NCBI RefSeq assembly: GCF_032452875.1
Contig: NC_083880.1
Span: forward strand, 53,394,829-53,458,828
Direction of reading: 5' to 3'
Length of the DNA: 64,000 nucleotides
Source of the DNA: Bos javanicus
Taxonomy: Eukaryota > Chordata > Mammalia > Artiodactyla > Bovidae
Positions 34,796 through 47,022 of this stretch are shown piece after piece (position 1 is the stretch's first letter; each line of letters begins with the position of its first letter). The notes beneath the pieces were generated by a model. It was not told the origin of the DNA. It ran no database searches and saw nothing but the letters and a program-made list of their open reading frames with translations. Position numbers and translations under genes: made by a program.

Positions 34796-35043
34796 ATTGT
34801 GCCTTTGGAAAAAATCCCAGGGAGTTGAAACAATGTTTTACTTTCTTCATAAACTAAATGTTCATTGTGAATATCTGAATATCACTGTCACTCAAGTATA
34901 CAGGTTGTTGGAGCAAATTGCTTCATGAGTATGTGGATCCCTGGGGAGGAGTGAAGTTGGTCTATAAAGGTATTTGCAGCTTAATGAATAACATACAAAA
35001 TACATGCGTCACTTCTCATAACTCAGTGATCTAAGAGGTCATG

Positions 35044-35633
35044 TTCAGTTCAGTTCAGTTGCTCAGTCGTGTCCGACTCTTTGAGACTCCATGAACTGCA
35101 GCACACCAGGCCTCCCTGTCCATCACCAACTCCCGGAGTCTACCCAAACCCATGTCCATTGTGTCAGTGATGCCATCCAATCATCTCATCCTCTGCCGTC
35201 CCCTTCTCTTCCTGCCCTCAATCTTCCCAGCATCAGAGTCTTTTCAAATGAGTCAGCTCTCCACATCAGGTGGCCAAAGTATTGGAGTTTCAGCTTCAAC
35301 ATCAGTCCCTCCAATGAACACCCAGGACTGATCTCCTTTAGGATGGACTGGTTGGATCTCCTTGCAGTCCAAGGGACTCTCAAGAGTCTTCTCCAACATC
35401 ACAGTTCAGAAGCATCAATTCTTCAGCACTCAGCTTTCTTTATAGTCCAACTCTCGCATCCATACATGACCACTGGAAAAACCGTAGCCTTGACTAGACA
35501 GACCTTTGTTGGCAAAGTAATGTCTCTGCTTTTAAATATGCTCTCTAGGTTGGTCATAACTTTCCTTCCAAGGAGCAAGTGTCTTTTAATTTCATGGCTG
35601 CAATCACCATCCACAGTGATTTTGGAGCCCAAA
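35044..35633 (-). mobile_element. BovB LINE with target-site duplication
   Basis: Reverse-oriented BovB 3' portion, from TTCAGTTCAGTTCAGTTGCT to about GGAGCCCAAA. It is flanked by TAAGAGGTCATG at 35032-35043 and again at 35634-35645, a clean 12-nt target-site duplication. The same insertion point is seen in unit 2 (46977), so it preceded the 12-kb duplication. Confidence 0.9.
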
Positions 35634-35991
35634 TAAGAGGTCATGTGGTCCCACCTAATGCAAAGGACAGAAGTGCAGCACTCCCTGAGGACACAGTGAA
35701 CACCCAGGAATATGGGGTCGATCATGACACTTCCAGAGAGGGCTCAAGTACTCAGTCCCAGTCTCTGCCACATCACTGACCTCCGTGACTCAGTTCCTCT
35801 CTTGTATTAGTGTCTTACATTACAGGCTCATAGTGCAAGCTTCATGCAATGTACATGCGGTGTGCTGAGTTTAAGGCCCATTCATGGCGCATTCAGACAA
35901 TGAAAGCTGTTCTTGATCGTTGATAAACATGTAAGAAAACATACAGGATCACATAAGGATGAATAAATAACTGCTTTGTGTTTTCCTCCAG

Positions 35992-36348
35992 GAGCGGCAG
36001 GTGACGGGGAGCTGCAGGTGATTCAGCCTGAGAGGTCAGTGTCAGTTACAGCAGGAGAGACGGCCACTCTGCACTGCACCATGACTTCTCTGAGCCCTGT
36101 GGGGCCCATCAAGTGGTTCAGGGGAACTGGGCCAGGTCGGGAGTTAATCTACAGTCAAAAAGAATTCCCCTTCCCCAGAGTAACAAATGTTGTAGATACC
36201 ACAAAGAGAAACAACATGGACTATTCCATCCGCATCAGTAACATCACCCCAGCAGACACTGGTGTCTACTACTGTGTGAAGTTCCGGAAAGGAGAACGTG
36301 GTGACGTGGAGTTTAAGTCTGGACCAGGCACTCATCTCACTGTGAGTG
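35992..36348 (+). CDS. SIRP V-set exon V2 (B-type)
   Basis: A 357-nt open exon, phase 1 to 1, between TTTTCCTCCAG and G/GTGAGT. Same V-set framework as V1: Cys29, Trp42, NIT at 84, YYC ending at Cys95, closing motif VEFKSGPGTHLTV. Compared with V1 it differs in the C'-D loop (SQKEFPFPRV against SQKEAPFPRV) and the following strand (NVVDTT against SVADDT), and has FRKGERGD in the FG loop. This exon belongs to the older B lineage. It has no leader exon of its own that I can see, so it would need to splice to the leader at 9432 or to another V exon. Product role: extracellular ligand-binding domain of a SIRP-type receptor. Confidence 0.9.
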
Positions 36349-37400
36349 GTGAGTATGGCCAGGGTGTCCTTCATCTCCCAGTCTCTGACAAGTCAACAAG
36401 AATGCCCTTCACTCTTTGAGCAAAAAAAGCAATCTGGTACAACAGTGATCTGGACATGATCTGATTTTCCTCCCTTCTACAAATCAGAGTATTTGAGGCC
36501 ATGACGGTTGTGCTATTTGCTCCAGGCCCCACAGCTGGTAAATGTGGGAAAAGTCTGGATCCCCCATCTACCTGGTTCCACAGCCCTTGACTTTTCCATC
36601 ACATTCAGTCCTTTGATTCCAGGGATAAGGGAAATGAAAGTCTGAGTGACTTGATCCTTTAATGGCCAAGCCTCACTTCTTATCTCTGGACAGTGCACCC
36701 TCAGTGTGGCTGAGTCTTCTCTTTATTCAGCACTTACTGAACACCTCCTGTGTGCCAGGCCCTGCCCTGGATGCTGTGGAAGCAGCAGTGAACAAAGCAG
36801 GCGAGGGCTCTTCTCCCGTGAAGCTTATGTTCTCTTCCTCCCAAAGAGGAGAAGTCCATCCAGGGAAGGGAGGGGAGATGTGTTATTCTTTATTTCCTAT
36901 TCAGAATTTCCTAAACTGGGAATAAATTCTAAGAGATGCAGTTTCAGTGTTTATTCTTATGGCCCTGCTTGGAGACAACGCCAAGAGGTTGGGTGTTTCC
37001 TTCTGTCATTCAGGGATTGACTCACACAGTCACTAAAGGCTCCCAGCAGAGCTGGTTCATCTCAGAATGTCCCTCCTCAGGGAAGCAGTTCTCCATGTGG
37101 GTGACTTAGGAGCAGTGCCACTGAGGCAGCAAAGGTGCTCATTTAGATTTTTCTGACAAAGGCCCTGAATCCTTGACTCTCAGCACAGGATGGGCCTTAG
37201 GCATCATTCTCCCAACCTCCTATGTACAGATGGGGCCCTGAGGCCAAGAGATGATGGGGACCCAGACCACAGTCACATAGTCAGTGAAAGGATCCATCAA
37301 GAACCCAATCTGATTCAAGGCCAATCTCCTTCCTGCAGCAGTATTGGAACTTGTTTAATGGAAGAGCCTAGAGCATAGAAGTTGCAGAATACAAATACAA
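36349..37400. other. Intron after V2
   Basis: No exon seen. It is almost identical to 47579-48620 and related to the intron after V1. A MIR/L2-like remnant lies at about 36725-36850. Confidence 0.6.
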
Positions 37401-37409
37401 ATACCAGGG

Positions 37410-38180
37410 TATTGATTTTTTTTTTTTTGGCCAGAGTTCCAATATGTTTCCAATGAGCAGCCATATTTAAAAACAACTGGAATATATGAGGATCTGTGAC
37501 TTTTATCTAGTCTGTTTCACTTTTTCTATTTCATATTCAGTGTTCCCATTTCATTTAGTTTATGTTTTCCAGTTTCTCCATCTCTTCTTTTTGTTGATGT
37601 TCATTTCTCAAACCTTTATCAAGTGTAGTAGAAAAGCTTTTGTATACATATATATAAATTATGTATAACATATATATTTTAGAAAACTTATAAATTTCTA
37701 CCTAACTAAAAAATTTTGATTCTACTTGTTTGACTTAGTATTAATAGAATGCTAGATATCTAGTTTAAAAATATAGATATGCAATAAGCAACAAAAGTTC
37801 ACTATATAGAACAGGGAACTATAGTCAATATCTTGTAATAATTTACAATGGAAAATAATTTCAAAAATAACATGTATATATGTATAACTGAATCACACAC
37901 ACAAAATAATTCTACTTTTTGAGATTTAGTAATGTTTATCTTTTTGCCAGTTTTTTTAAATGTCCTATGGACATCTAACAACAACGTATGAGATACAAAA
38001 TTTTAAATATATTATGTAGGGTATGATTAATATAAACTAATTAAATATAATTAAATTATATTTAAATTATTAATAACATCAAGATATTCCTATTCTTATT
38101 TTTTCTGCATTTGATAAAATATTCTCAGATAAATGTTAATATGTCTCACTATGTTTATATATTTTTTTTCTTTTCCATTA
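37410..38180 (+). repeat. AT-rich stretch with L1 3' UTR pieces, unit 1 B half
   Basis: GAACAGGGAACTATAGTCAA at about 37808 and GTATAACTGAATCACAC at about 37880 are ruminant L1 3' UTR wording. The rest is low-complexity A/T. Absent from the A halves. Confidence 0.6.
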
Positions 38181-38294
38181 ACCAAAAAAAAAAGAACTCA
38201 GTCTGACTCCAGGCAAGGCTCCTTCCTTCACTGGCATTGGAACTAGTTTTCTGGAAGGGCCTGGCACATAGAAGTTGCAGAATAAAAATTCCTT

Positions 38295-38510
38295 GGGCTT
38301 CCCTCAGAGTTCAGTCAATAAAGAAGCTGCCTGCAATGCAGGAGACCCAGATTCAATTCCTGGGTCGGGAAGATCCCCTGGAGAAGGAAATGGCAACCCA
38401 CTCCAGTATTCTTGCCTGGAGAAACTATGGACAGAGAAGTCCAGCAGGCTATAGTCCATCGAGTCACAAGAGTCAGACACGACTTACTGAGTAAACCACC
38501 ACCACCCAAA
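38295..38510 (+). repeat. Bov-tA SINE, unit 1
   Basis: Sense copy from GGGCTTCCCTCAGAGTTCAG to GACACGACTTACTGAG. Same copy at 51034-51245 in unit 2. Confidence 0.85.
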
Positions 38511-39190
38511 ATCTCCTTGAATTAACCATGGAACAGGCTCCTTTCATTGCTTTCCCAAAGGTCCAGAAGGTCCCTCACATTCAGAACCTGAGCCTGAGGT
38601 GACTGGAAAACTCTCCCTACTTTCACCTGCATGATCCCAAATCCCTCATTCCACATCAGCCCCTAGAGCTACCCTGGTTTTCAACAGCTACCTAACACTC
38701 AGCATATGGAGACAGCATCATTCATCTCCCAATCTCCTGTTGATGGAGACTAAGTTGTTCCCAACCTTGGGCTACTGAAACAGTGCTAAGGTGGATAAGC
38801 TTTCCAAGTGTCACTCTGCTCAGAGGGAAAATACCCACTGGAAGTGGCATTGCTAGTTCAGACAGTATGTGGATTTTAATTTGTGTGATGATATTGCCTG
38901 ATTTCCCTCCTAGTCTTGGGAGCAAATAATGTCCCCAAACGTCTAGACGTCAGCAGGGAAGGTATTTTTACCTGATTTCTCAGATATTACTAAACTTCCC
39001 AGATGGTGGGTCCCCTGCTCAGTCTCAATACAGCTAGTAAGTGGCTCCACCATCTCTCAGATCTGCTGGCTCCCAGGGCTGTCTTCCCCAGGCCGCCTGC
39101 CCAGATGATTCCCTGGTTGAGAAAGGAGGGAGGGGAGGGGAGGAACAGCCTGTCAGATGGTGAATCTTCCTTAGGCATTTACTCATTATA
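38511..39190. other. Intronic DNA, unit 1 B half
   Basis: Paralogous to 29940-31090 but without the A-specific insertion. No exon seen. Confidence 0.5.
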
Positions 39191-39194
39191 AACA

Positions 39195-39425
39195 GTGTTC
39201 AGAAGGAAAGGTTGTCTGTTTACCACTTTTACAGATGAGGACTCTCAGGCTCAGAGAGGGGATCTGATTTGTGAATAGCTAGAGGAGCTGGATGGCATCA
39301 CTGACTCAATGGACATGAGTCTGAGTGAACTCCAGGAATTGGTGATGGACAGGGAGGCCTGGCGTGCTGCGATTCATGGGGTCGCAGAGTCAGACATGAC
39401 TGAGTGCCTAAACTGAACTGAACTG
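39195..39425. other. Tandem-duplication junction: MIR fused to BovB tail
   Basis: MIR text (GATGAGGACTCTCAGGCTCA) runs to AGAGGAGC at about 39288 and turns directly into the BovB 3' end (CTGGATGGCATCACTGACTC), ending with CTGAACTGAACTGA at about 39425. The same MIR is unbroken at 52020-52090 and the same BovB tail is unbroken at 27306-27440. The two sides share only about 2 nt (GC) at the switch. Confidence 0.85.
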
Positions 39426-39770
39426 ATGGAGAGAATAACCCAGATTATCATTGTGGACCAATATACCCTTATAAAAAGGAGGCAGGAAAGCCAAAGTGAG
39501 AGAAGCACAAGTGACAATGGAAGCAAGACTGAGTCATAAGAAGATGGAAACCATGAGAAAAGGAGTGCAGACAGTCTCAAGAATTTGGAGAGGCAATGAT
39601 CACCGCCTCCAGGAGAAATATTTCCCAGCTGACTCCTTGATTTTAGTCCAATAATATAATTTTTGGTACGCTGACATCCAGCATTATAATGAGACTGTCA
39701 TTTTAAACCACTAAATGTTTGATAATTTCTCTCAGAGCCTTAGGTAACTAATATAACATGACCATGTCAT
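39426..39770 (+). repeat. MLT1-like LTR, A-type copy, unit 2
   Basis: Near-identical to 27443-27785. Confidence 0.55.
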
Positions 39771-40138
39771 TGGAAAAAAATTCCAAGCACTTGGATCAAT
39801 GTTTTACTTTCTTCTTAAACTTCATGTTCACTGTGTGTTGGGAGCTCTGCATATCACTGTCACTCAAGTATCCAGGTCGTTGGAGCTAAGTCCGACATGA
39901 GAATGTGTATTTCTGGGGAAGGGGGACATTGGTTCATAAAGGTTTTTACAGTTAAATGAAAACCATGCCAAATACATTCATCACTTCTCCTTAAAACTCA
40001 GTGATCTAAGAGGTCATGTGGTCTCACCTAATGCAAAGGATAGAAATGCATCACTCCCTGAGGACACACAGTGAACAGCCAGAAGTATTTGGTGGAGCAC
40101 GACACTTCCAGAGAGGGCTTAATGCCCAAATCCAGTCT

Positions 40139-40437
40139 CTGCCACATCACTGACCTCTCTGTGCCTCGGTTCCTCCCTTGTATAAGGATCTCATGTAACA
40201 GGCTCATTGTGCAGGTTACATGCAATGTACATGCAACATACATGCAAAAGGCTGAGTTCAAGGCTGGATCATGGAATACAAAGTCAATGAAGGCTGCCAC
40301 ATCACTAACCTCTGTGACTCAGTTCCTCTCTTGTATTAGTGCATTACATTACAGGCTCATTGTGCAAGCTACATGCAATGCACATGCAGTGTGCTGAGTT
40401 TAAGGCCCATTCATGGCGCATTCAGACAATGAAAGCT
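40139..40437. repeat. Direct repeat of about 155 bp before V3
   Basis: Same two-copy arrangement as before V1, so it predates the 12-kb duplication. Confidence 0.75.
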
Positions 40438-40520
40438 CTTCTTGATCGTTGAAAAACATGTAAGAAAACGTACAGGATCATATGCGGATGAATAAATAAC
40501 TGCTTTGTGTCTTCCTCCAG

Positions 40521-40877
40521 GATCGGCAGGTGACGGGGAGCTGCAGGTGATTCAGCCTGAGAGGTCAGTGTCTGTTGCAGCAGGAGAGACGGCCACTCTG
40601 CACTGCACCGTGACTTCCCTGAGCCCCGTGGGGCCCATCAAGTGGTTCAGGGGAACTGGGCCAGGTCGGGAGTTCATCTACAGTCAAAAAGAAGCTCCTT
40701 TCCCCAGAGTAACAAGTGTTGCAGATGTCACAAAGAGAAACAACATGGACTATTCCATCCGCATCAGTAACATCACCCGAGCAGACTCTGGTGTCTACTT
40801 CTGTGTGAAGTTCCAGAAAGGAGAACGTGGTGATGTGGAGTTTAAGTCTGGACCAGGCACTCATCTCACTGTGAGTG
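40521..40877 (+). CDS. SIRP V-set exon V3 (A-type, duplicate of V1)
   Basis: A 357-nt open exon, phase 1 to 1, between CTTCCTCCAG and G/GTGAGT. Keeps Cys29, Trp42, NIT at 84 and Cys95. Against V1 I count about 16 nucleotide differences, about 10 of them amino-acid changing: V2S, E5D, T20A, M40I, D70V, F78Y, P87R and H94F in exon numbering. The adjoining introns of the two units look nearly identical by eye. The P87R change breaks the common ITPAD motif. The Y-x-C position is Phe here and His in V1. Function as for V1; ligand unknown. Confidence 0.9.
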
Positions 40878-42239
40878 GTGAGTACAGCCTTTGTCCCCTG
40901 TATTCCGATAACATGTCGACAAGAATGCCTTCCACCCTTTGAATCAATCATGATCTGGGTCATGATCAGATTTCATTCCCTTCTATAGATCAGGGGAGTT
41001 GAGGCCTATTTGTTCAAGGCCCCATGGCTGGTAAAAGTGAGAAAATTCTGAGTCCCCAGTCTGCCTGGCTCCACAACCCTTGTCTTTTTCACTCCATTCA
41101 GCCCTTTGGTTCCAGGGATAAAAGAGATGAATGTCTGAGTGACTTGCCCCGACAACTGTCCAGACTCATTCCTGCCTCCATAGAATGCTCACCTCAATGT
41201 GGCTGAGTCTTCTCTTTATTTACACATACTGAACACCTACTGTGAGCCAGGGTCTGGTCCAGATGCTGTGGAAGCAGAAGTGAACAAAGCAGAAAAGGGC
41301 TCTTATTCCATGAAGCTTATGTTCTCTTTCCTCTGAAAGAAGAGAGATTCATCTAGGGCAAGGAGTGAAAATTTTTTTCCTCTTCAGAAGCATCACACTG
41401 AGAAGAAATTCCTATAGCACAGGCTCAGTGGTTACTCTGATGGCCCTGCTTGGAGGAGGTGCCTAGAGGTTGGGTGTTTCCTGGGAATCTGTTAAGAAGA
41501 CCCTCCTGTGATTCAGGGATTGACTCACACAGTCACTGAAGGCTCCCAGCAGAGCTGGGTCATCTCAGAATGTCCCTCCCCAGGGAAGAGGTTCATGTGG
41601 GTGACTTAGGAGCAGCCCCACTGAGGTAGCAACGGTGATCATTTAGAGTGTTCTGACCAAAACTTGGATCCTGGGCTGTCAGCAGAGGAAGGACCTTTAG
41701 ACACCATCCTCCCAACCTCCCATGTACACATGGGGGCCTGAGGGCAAGAGGTATAGGGGCCCTGACCACAGTCACATGGTCAGTGAGGGGATCCTTCCAG
41801 AACCCAATCTATTTCAAAGCGAGTCTTCTTCCTGCACTGGCACTGGAACTCAATTCATGGAAGAACCTGGCACATAGGATTTGAAGAATAAAAATTCCTT
41901 GAATTAATCATGGAATAAGCTCTTTTCATGGTTTTCCCAAAGTTTCTGAAGGCCCCCCACATTCAGACCCTGAGCCTGATGTGACTGGAAACCACTCCTT
42001 ACTTTCAGCCACATGATTCCAAATCCCTCATTCCATATGAGCACCTAGAGCTGCCCTGTTTTCCAACAGCTACCTAACTCTCAGCATATGGAGACAGCAT
42101 CATTCATCTTACAGTTTCCTGTTGATGGACACTAAGTTGTTCCTAACCTTGGGCTACTGAAACAGTGCTGAGGTCAATAATCTTTCGTCTGTCACTCTCC
42201 TCAAAGGGGAGGTAACCACTGGAAGTGGCTTTGCTAGGT
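40878..42239. other. Intron after V3
   Basis: Near-identical to the intron after V1; one difference is a deletion of about 36 nt near 40945. No exon seen. Confidence 0.6.
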
Positions 42240-42712
42240 TGCAGCTGTCGACTGAAAAAAAATGTACAATGTGAGAGTTGTGGGTTTAGTTTTATTTGGA
42301 GCAAAAAGAGGACTATAGCCTGGGAGACAGCATTTCAGGTAGCTCTGAGAGATTGCTCCAAAGAAGTTGGGGGGTGGGGGCAATATATATGTGCTTTTGG
42401 TGAAGGGAGTACATGCAATCAAGCACACGCTTTTTGCAGAAGGTTTATGCTAGTCACAAGGAACAGATGTCACCATGAAAGATTTTGATGCTTTTCTAGA
42501 TATGAGGAGATGCAAGAACTGGGCTCATAAAATCATCTCCAGAAAATATCTAAGGATCTGAAGGCCTGTTCTGCCAGATTTTTCCAGATCACAGAGTGCC
42601 TCCTTTCTGATCTTCTTTCAGGAGGTGTTGAAGGTCAGCAGCTACAGTGGCTCATAGTTTAACCCTTGTAAAGATAGAAAGCAAGTGTCAATTTGTAGGT
42701 GACTAAGGATAC
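42240..42712. repeat. A-type-specific insertion, LTR-like, unit 2
   Basis: Copy of the 30298-30770 element, almost unchanged. Confidence 0.5.
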
Positions 42713-43049
42713 GTGTATGATAATTTGAGTGGATATTGCTAAATTTCCCTCTTAGTCATGGTAGCCACTGAGCCTCCTCAACCTTCAGACATCAGCAGGG
42801 AAGGTGGTTTTTTCCTGATCTGCAGCTATTACTTAACTTCCTAGATGGTGGGTCCCTTGCTCAACCTTGGTCACAAGTAGTAAGTGGTTCCACCGCCACT
42901 CAGATCTGCGGCTTCCCGGAAGGTGGATCATCCTCTTCTCCAGGTTGCCTGCCCAGATGATTCCCTGGATGAGAAAGGAGGGAGGCGAGGGGGCCAGAGA
43001 GCATCAGCTTCTCAGATACTGAACCTTTCTCATGACATTTACTCCTTAT

Positions 43050-43185
43050 AACCAGTGTTCAGAAAGAAGAGTGTCGGATGAGGACACTGATGCTCAGAGA
43101 GGGGACTTGTTTAGTGAGCATGTAAGGGAGCCAAGATTGAACCCCAGGCACTTTGACTCACAGCCCTGCTCTCTGCACAGTGGGG
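43050..43185 (+). repeat. MIR element, unit 2 A half
   Basis: Copy of 31105-31240, with a short extra CATG at about 43120. Confidence 0.6.
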
Positions 43186-43237
43186 GGGAAATCTCCAACT
43201 CTGTCCTCTGAAATCCTTGTATTGTTCTGTTCTTCAG

Positions 43238-43269
43238 CAGTGGCACTAAAGAGAAGTCCACTGTGGAAG
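43238..43269 (+). other. Candidate 32-nt micro-exon, A-type, unit 2
   Basis: Sequence and splice signals identical to 31293-31324. Same caveats. Confidence 0.3.
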
Positions 43270-44445
43270 GTAAGTTTAGCTTTACAACCTGGACCAGACA
43301 GATACTGCAGTGTCTCTTGATGGGATGGGTGGAACCTCTTCTAAATGGCAGCACTCAGCACACTTAGCAGCATCAGGAGATTTCCTCCTTTGTTGTGATG
43401 TTGCCCCTTCACTAGGCTCCTATGGAGCAGGTCTGGAAAGGTTGGTGTGGACAGAGCCCAGAGGGGCCACTGCAACCCCAGCAGCACTGGGCACGCCCAT
43501 TCCTGGCTCTGCAGACTGAGGATGAGGAGGGGGAGGTGTTCCCTAGAGGGTGGTGGGTCCCCACGTGAGCAAGAGTCCCTGTTCTAGACTCAGGTGTCAG
43601 GGGCTTGCGTCTGCCCTTGTGGCTTCGGAGTCTCTATGCCTGGGCCCTCAGAGGCCACGCCCCCCTGTAGTCACTTGAAGTCAAGAATCTGAGAGAAAAG
43701 GGGAAAGTGGTGGTTGTTGTGGGGGGTTCTGAGGGTGGGTGCTTGTTCTGCTGATGGAAATGAAAGCTTGGAGCTGACAGGAAATATTGGGACATAGTGG
43801 AGGGAAGGGTGAAGACGTAGTCCCTTCATTTCTTTCAGCCTCAGTTTTCTCTTCTGTAAAATAGTGATCATCACTGTCTCCTTTCAGGAGAGTTGGAAGT
43901 ATTTGAGGTGCTCTGTCTAAATCACCAGCACGGAGTAGAGACACCCAGACTGGGGTATTATTTCAAGGCTGTGACCCAATTCCCCGTGTCCCCATTCCTC
44001 ACCTGTAATGTTTGCAGAATGTACTGAGGGCACATGGCCTGGTGACAGGGCGGCCCCTCAGGGAGCAATGGGGCTGACCTTCCAGGCCGTGTGGTCCTCA
44101 CAGAGCCTCTAGTCCTCAGTTTCCCCATCTGTGAAATGGTGGTAATCACACTACCTTTCAGGAGTCTGTGATGACTGGAGAGGGCTAAGAAGCCCTGGAT
44201 GGAGTGGGTTAGGGTGTCCCTGAGCTCAGTGCACAGCAGTTGAGAGCCTGAGCCGCGCCCCTGCCTGGGCTCCTATTCCAACTCTGGGACCTCTGACGAG
44301 TCCCTCCCAAGTTGGCGCTCAGTGTCCTCTTCCTTCAGTGATGGCCCCGCCCTCACAGAACAGCTGCAGGGACTGAGTAAGGGACGCATGTCAAGAGCTT
44401 AGAGCAGAGCCGGGCATGTGATACATGTTCCATTAATGTGGGCTC
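43270..44445. other. Intronic DNA, unit 2
   Basis: Near-identical to 31325-32480, with about 20 extra nt near 44168 that are also present in the single-copy B flank (53085). No exon seen. Confidence 0.5.
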
Positions 44446-44449
44446 TGAT

Positions 44450-46265
44450 GTGCCAAAGACAGAGGACCTCCATAAACCATAAACAAAATGAAAAGACAAT
44501 CTACAGAAAGGGAGAAAATATTTTTAAATGATGCAGCTGACAAGGGCTTTATTTCCAAAATATACAACAGCTCATACAACTCAAAAATAACAAAAAGCAA
44601 ACAACCCAGTTGAAAAATGGGCAGAAGACCTAAGTAGACATTTTTCCAAAGAAGAAATACAAATGACTGAGGCACATGAAAAGATGCTCAACATTACTAA
44701 TTATTAGAGAAATGCAAATTAAAACTACAGTGAGGCACCACTTCACACTGGTCAGAATGGCCATCATTAAAATTTGTACGACTCATATCGATGTATAGCA
44801 AAACCATCACAATATTGTAAAGCAATTATCCTCCATTTAAAATAAATATGTATTTTTTAAGTTGTACAAATAACAAATGCTAGCGAGGATTAGAGAAAAG
44901 GGGAGCCCGCCTATACTACTGGTGTGAATGTAAACTGATGTGACCACTATGGAAAATATTACGGAAGTTCCTCATAAAACTAAAATTATCATATGAACCA
45001 GAAATCCAACCCCAGGGCATATATCTTTTTCTCCAAAAAGACACATACATCCTTATGTTCATAGCAGTACTATTCACAATGGCTAAGACAAGGAAACAAA
45101 GTACATGTCCATCAATAGATGAATGAATGAAAAGATGTGGAACATATATACAATGGAATAGTGCTGCTGCTGCTGCTGCTTAAGTCGCTTCAGTTGTGTC
45201 CGACTCTGTGCAACCCCATAGACGGCAGCCCACCAGGCTCCTCCATCCCTGGGACTCTCCAGGCAAGAATACTGGAGTGGATTGCCATTTCTTTATCCAC
45301 ACAATGGGATAGTACTCAGCTGTAAAAAATGAAGAATAATGCCATTTGCTACAGCATAGATAAACTAGTGATTATCATACTAAGTGAAGTAAGTCAGAAC
45401 AAGAAAGACCATATGATATCACTTCTTTGTGGAATCCAAAAAATGACTCAGGGAATTGCCTGATTGTCCAATGGTTAGGATTTCATAATTCCATTGCAGG
45501 GGCCTGGGATTGATTCCTGGTAGGGGACCAAAGTGGGGAAGGCAATGGCACCCACTCCGGCACTCATGCCTGGAAAATCCCATGGACGGAGGAGCCTGGT
45601 GGGCTGCAGTCCATGGGGTCGCTAAGAATCGGACACGACTGAGCGACTTCACTTTCACTTTTTCACTTTCCTGCATTGGAGAAGGAAATGGCAACCCACT
45701 CCAGTGTTCTTGCCTGGAGAATCCCAGGGGCAGGAGAGCCTGGTGGGCTGACGTCTATGGGGTCACACAGAGTCGGACACGACTGAAGCGACTTAGCAGC
45801 AGCAGGGGACCAAAGAACCTCAAGGTACACGATGTGGCCTAAAAAAAGAAAAAGAGAGACACACACAAGTGTACCTACCTATGAAACAGAAACAGACTCA
45901 AGGACATAGAGAACAGAGTTGCAGTTGTCAAGGTAAATGGGGTAGGGGTTAGGTAAGCTATTCGATGGACGTGAGTCTGAGTGAACTCCGGGAGTTGGTG
46001 ATGGACAGGGAGGCCTGGCGTGCTGTGATTCATGGGGTCGAAAAGAGCCGGACACGACTGAGCGACTGAACTGACCTGAACTGAAGCTATTATATATAGA
46101 AAGGATAAAGAACAAGGTCCTACTGTACAGCACACACAACTATATTCAGTATCCTGGGATAAACAATAACAGAAAAGAATATATTTCAAATGTATATGTA
46201 TAACTGAGTCACATTTTGTGCTGCAAAATTAATACAGCATTGTAAACCAATACACTTCGATTAAA
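44450..46265 (+). repeat. L1 3' end carrying five nested insertions, unit 2
   Basis: Same composite as 32490-34310: reverse Bov-tA with (GCT)5 at about 45163-45300, CHR-type SINE at about 45448-45530, tandem Bov-tA at 45534-45806, BovB tail at 45961-46082. Confidence 0.75.
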
Positions 46266-46283
46266 GCAAGTTATAGATTAAGT

Positions 46284-46718
46284 AAACAAAATGTAGCCCC
46301 CCAAAGAGATCCATGTCCTAACACTCACTAGTGAATGTTTTACTTTACATGGAAAAAAACATTTGCAAAAGTGATTAAGGCTCTTGCTATGGGAGAATAT
46401 GCTTGCTTATACATGGGAGCCCAATATAATCTTATAAGAAGAGGCAGGAAATCCAAAGTTAGCATACAGGTGACAATGGAAGCACAACTGGAGTCATAAG
46501 AAGATAGAAACCTTGAGAAGAATGTAGACAGTGTCAAAAATTTGCAGAGGCGATGATAAGAGCGTCTGGAGAAATGTAGCCCAGTTGACTCCTTGATTTT
46601 AGTCCAGTAATACTGCTTTTCGTCCTTTCACATCCAGAATTATAAGACAATAAAACTATCATTAAGTCACTAAATTTTTGTTAATTTATTGCAGCTTCCT
46701 TAGGTAACTAATATAACA
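46284..46718 (+). repeat. MLT1-like LTR, B-type copy, unit 2
   Basis: Near-identical to 34325-34762; lacks the 25-nt palindrome that follows in unit 1. Confidence 0.55.
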
Positions 46719-46976
46719 TATGTCATTGTGTGCCTTTGGAAAAAATCCCAGGGAGTTGAAACAATGTTTTACTTTCTTCATAAACTAAATGTTCATTGTG
46801 AATATCTGAATATCACTGTCACTCAAGTATACAGGTTGTTGGAGCAAATTGCTTCATGAGTATGTGGATCCCTGGGGAGGAGTGAAGTTGGTCTATAAAG
46901 GTATTTGCAGCTTAATGAATAACATACAAAATACATGCATCACTTCTCCTCATAACTCAGTGATCTAAGAGGTCAT

Positions 46977-47022
46977 GTTCAGTTCAGTTCAGTTGCTCAG
47001 TCGTGTCCGACTCTTTGACTCA
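46977..47022 (-). mobile_element. BovB remnant left by a deletion
   Basis: Only about 45 nt of the BovB seen whole at 35044 remain (TTCAGTTCAGTTCAGTTGCT to GACTCTTTGA). They then join directly to CTCAGTTCCTTTCTTGTATT, which in unit 1 lies about 740 bp further on at 35786. The left target site AAGAGGTCATG is still present. Confidence 0.85.

Larger units (their letters stand above)
27306..39287. repeat. Tandem duplication, unit 1 (V1 and V2)
   Basis: About 12.0-kb unit that recurs directly downstream. It begins inside the BovB 3' end (GCTGGATGG at 27306) and ends inside a MIR (AGAGGAGC at 39281-39288). Matching landmarks in unit 2 are offset by about 11.95-11.98 kb in the A half and 11.23 kb around V2/V4. 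Long intronic stretches look identical by eye, so the event is recent. The unit holds an A-type half (27440-34300) and a B-type half (34320-39287), which are themselves older diverged duplicates. Confidence 0.9.

Noticed and set aside
36144..36374. Reverse-strand frames opposite the V exons as antisense genes
   Set aside because: They are shadows of the conserved V coding strand and recur at each V exon.
45163..45185. GCT runs and repeated SINE bodies as a CRISPR-like array
   Set aside because: GCT runs are Bov-tA tails and the repeats are SINE copies without regular spacers; this is a mammalian genome.
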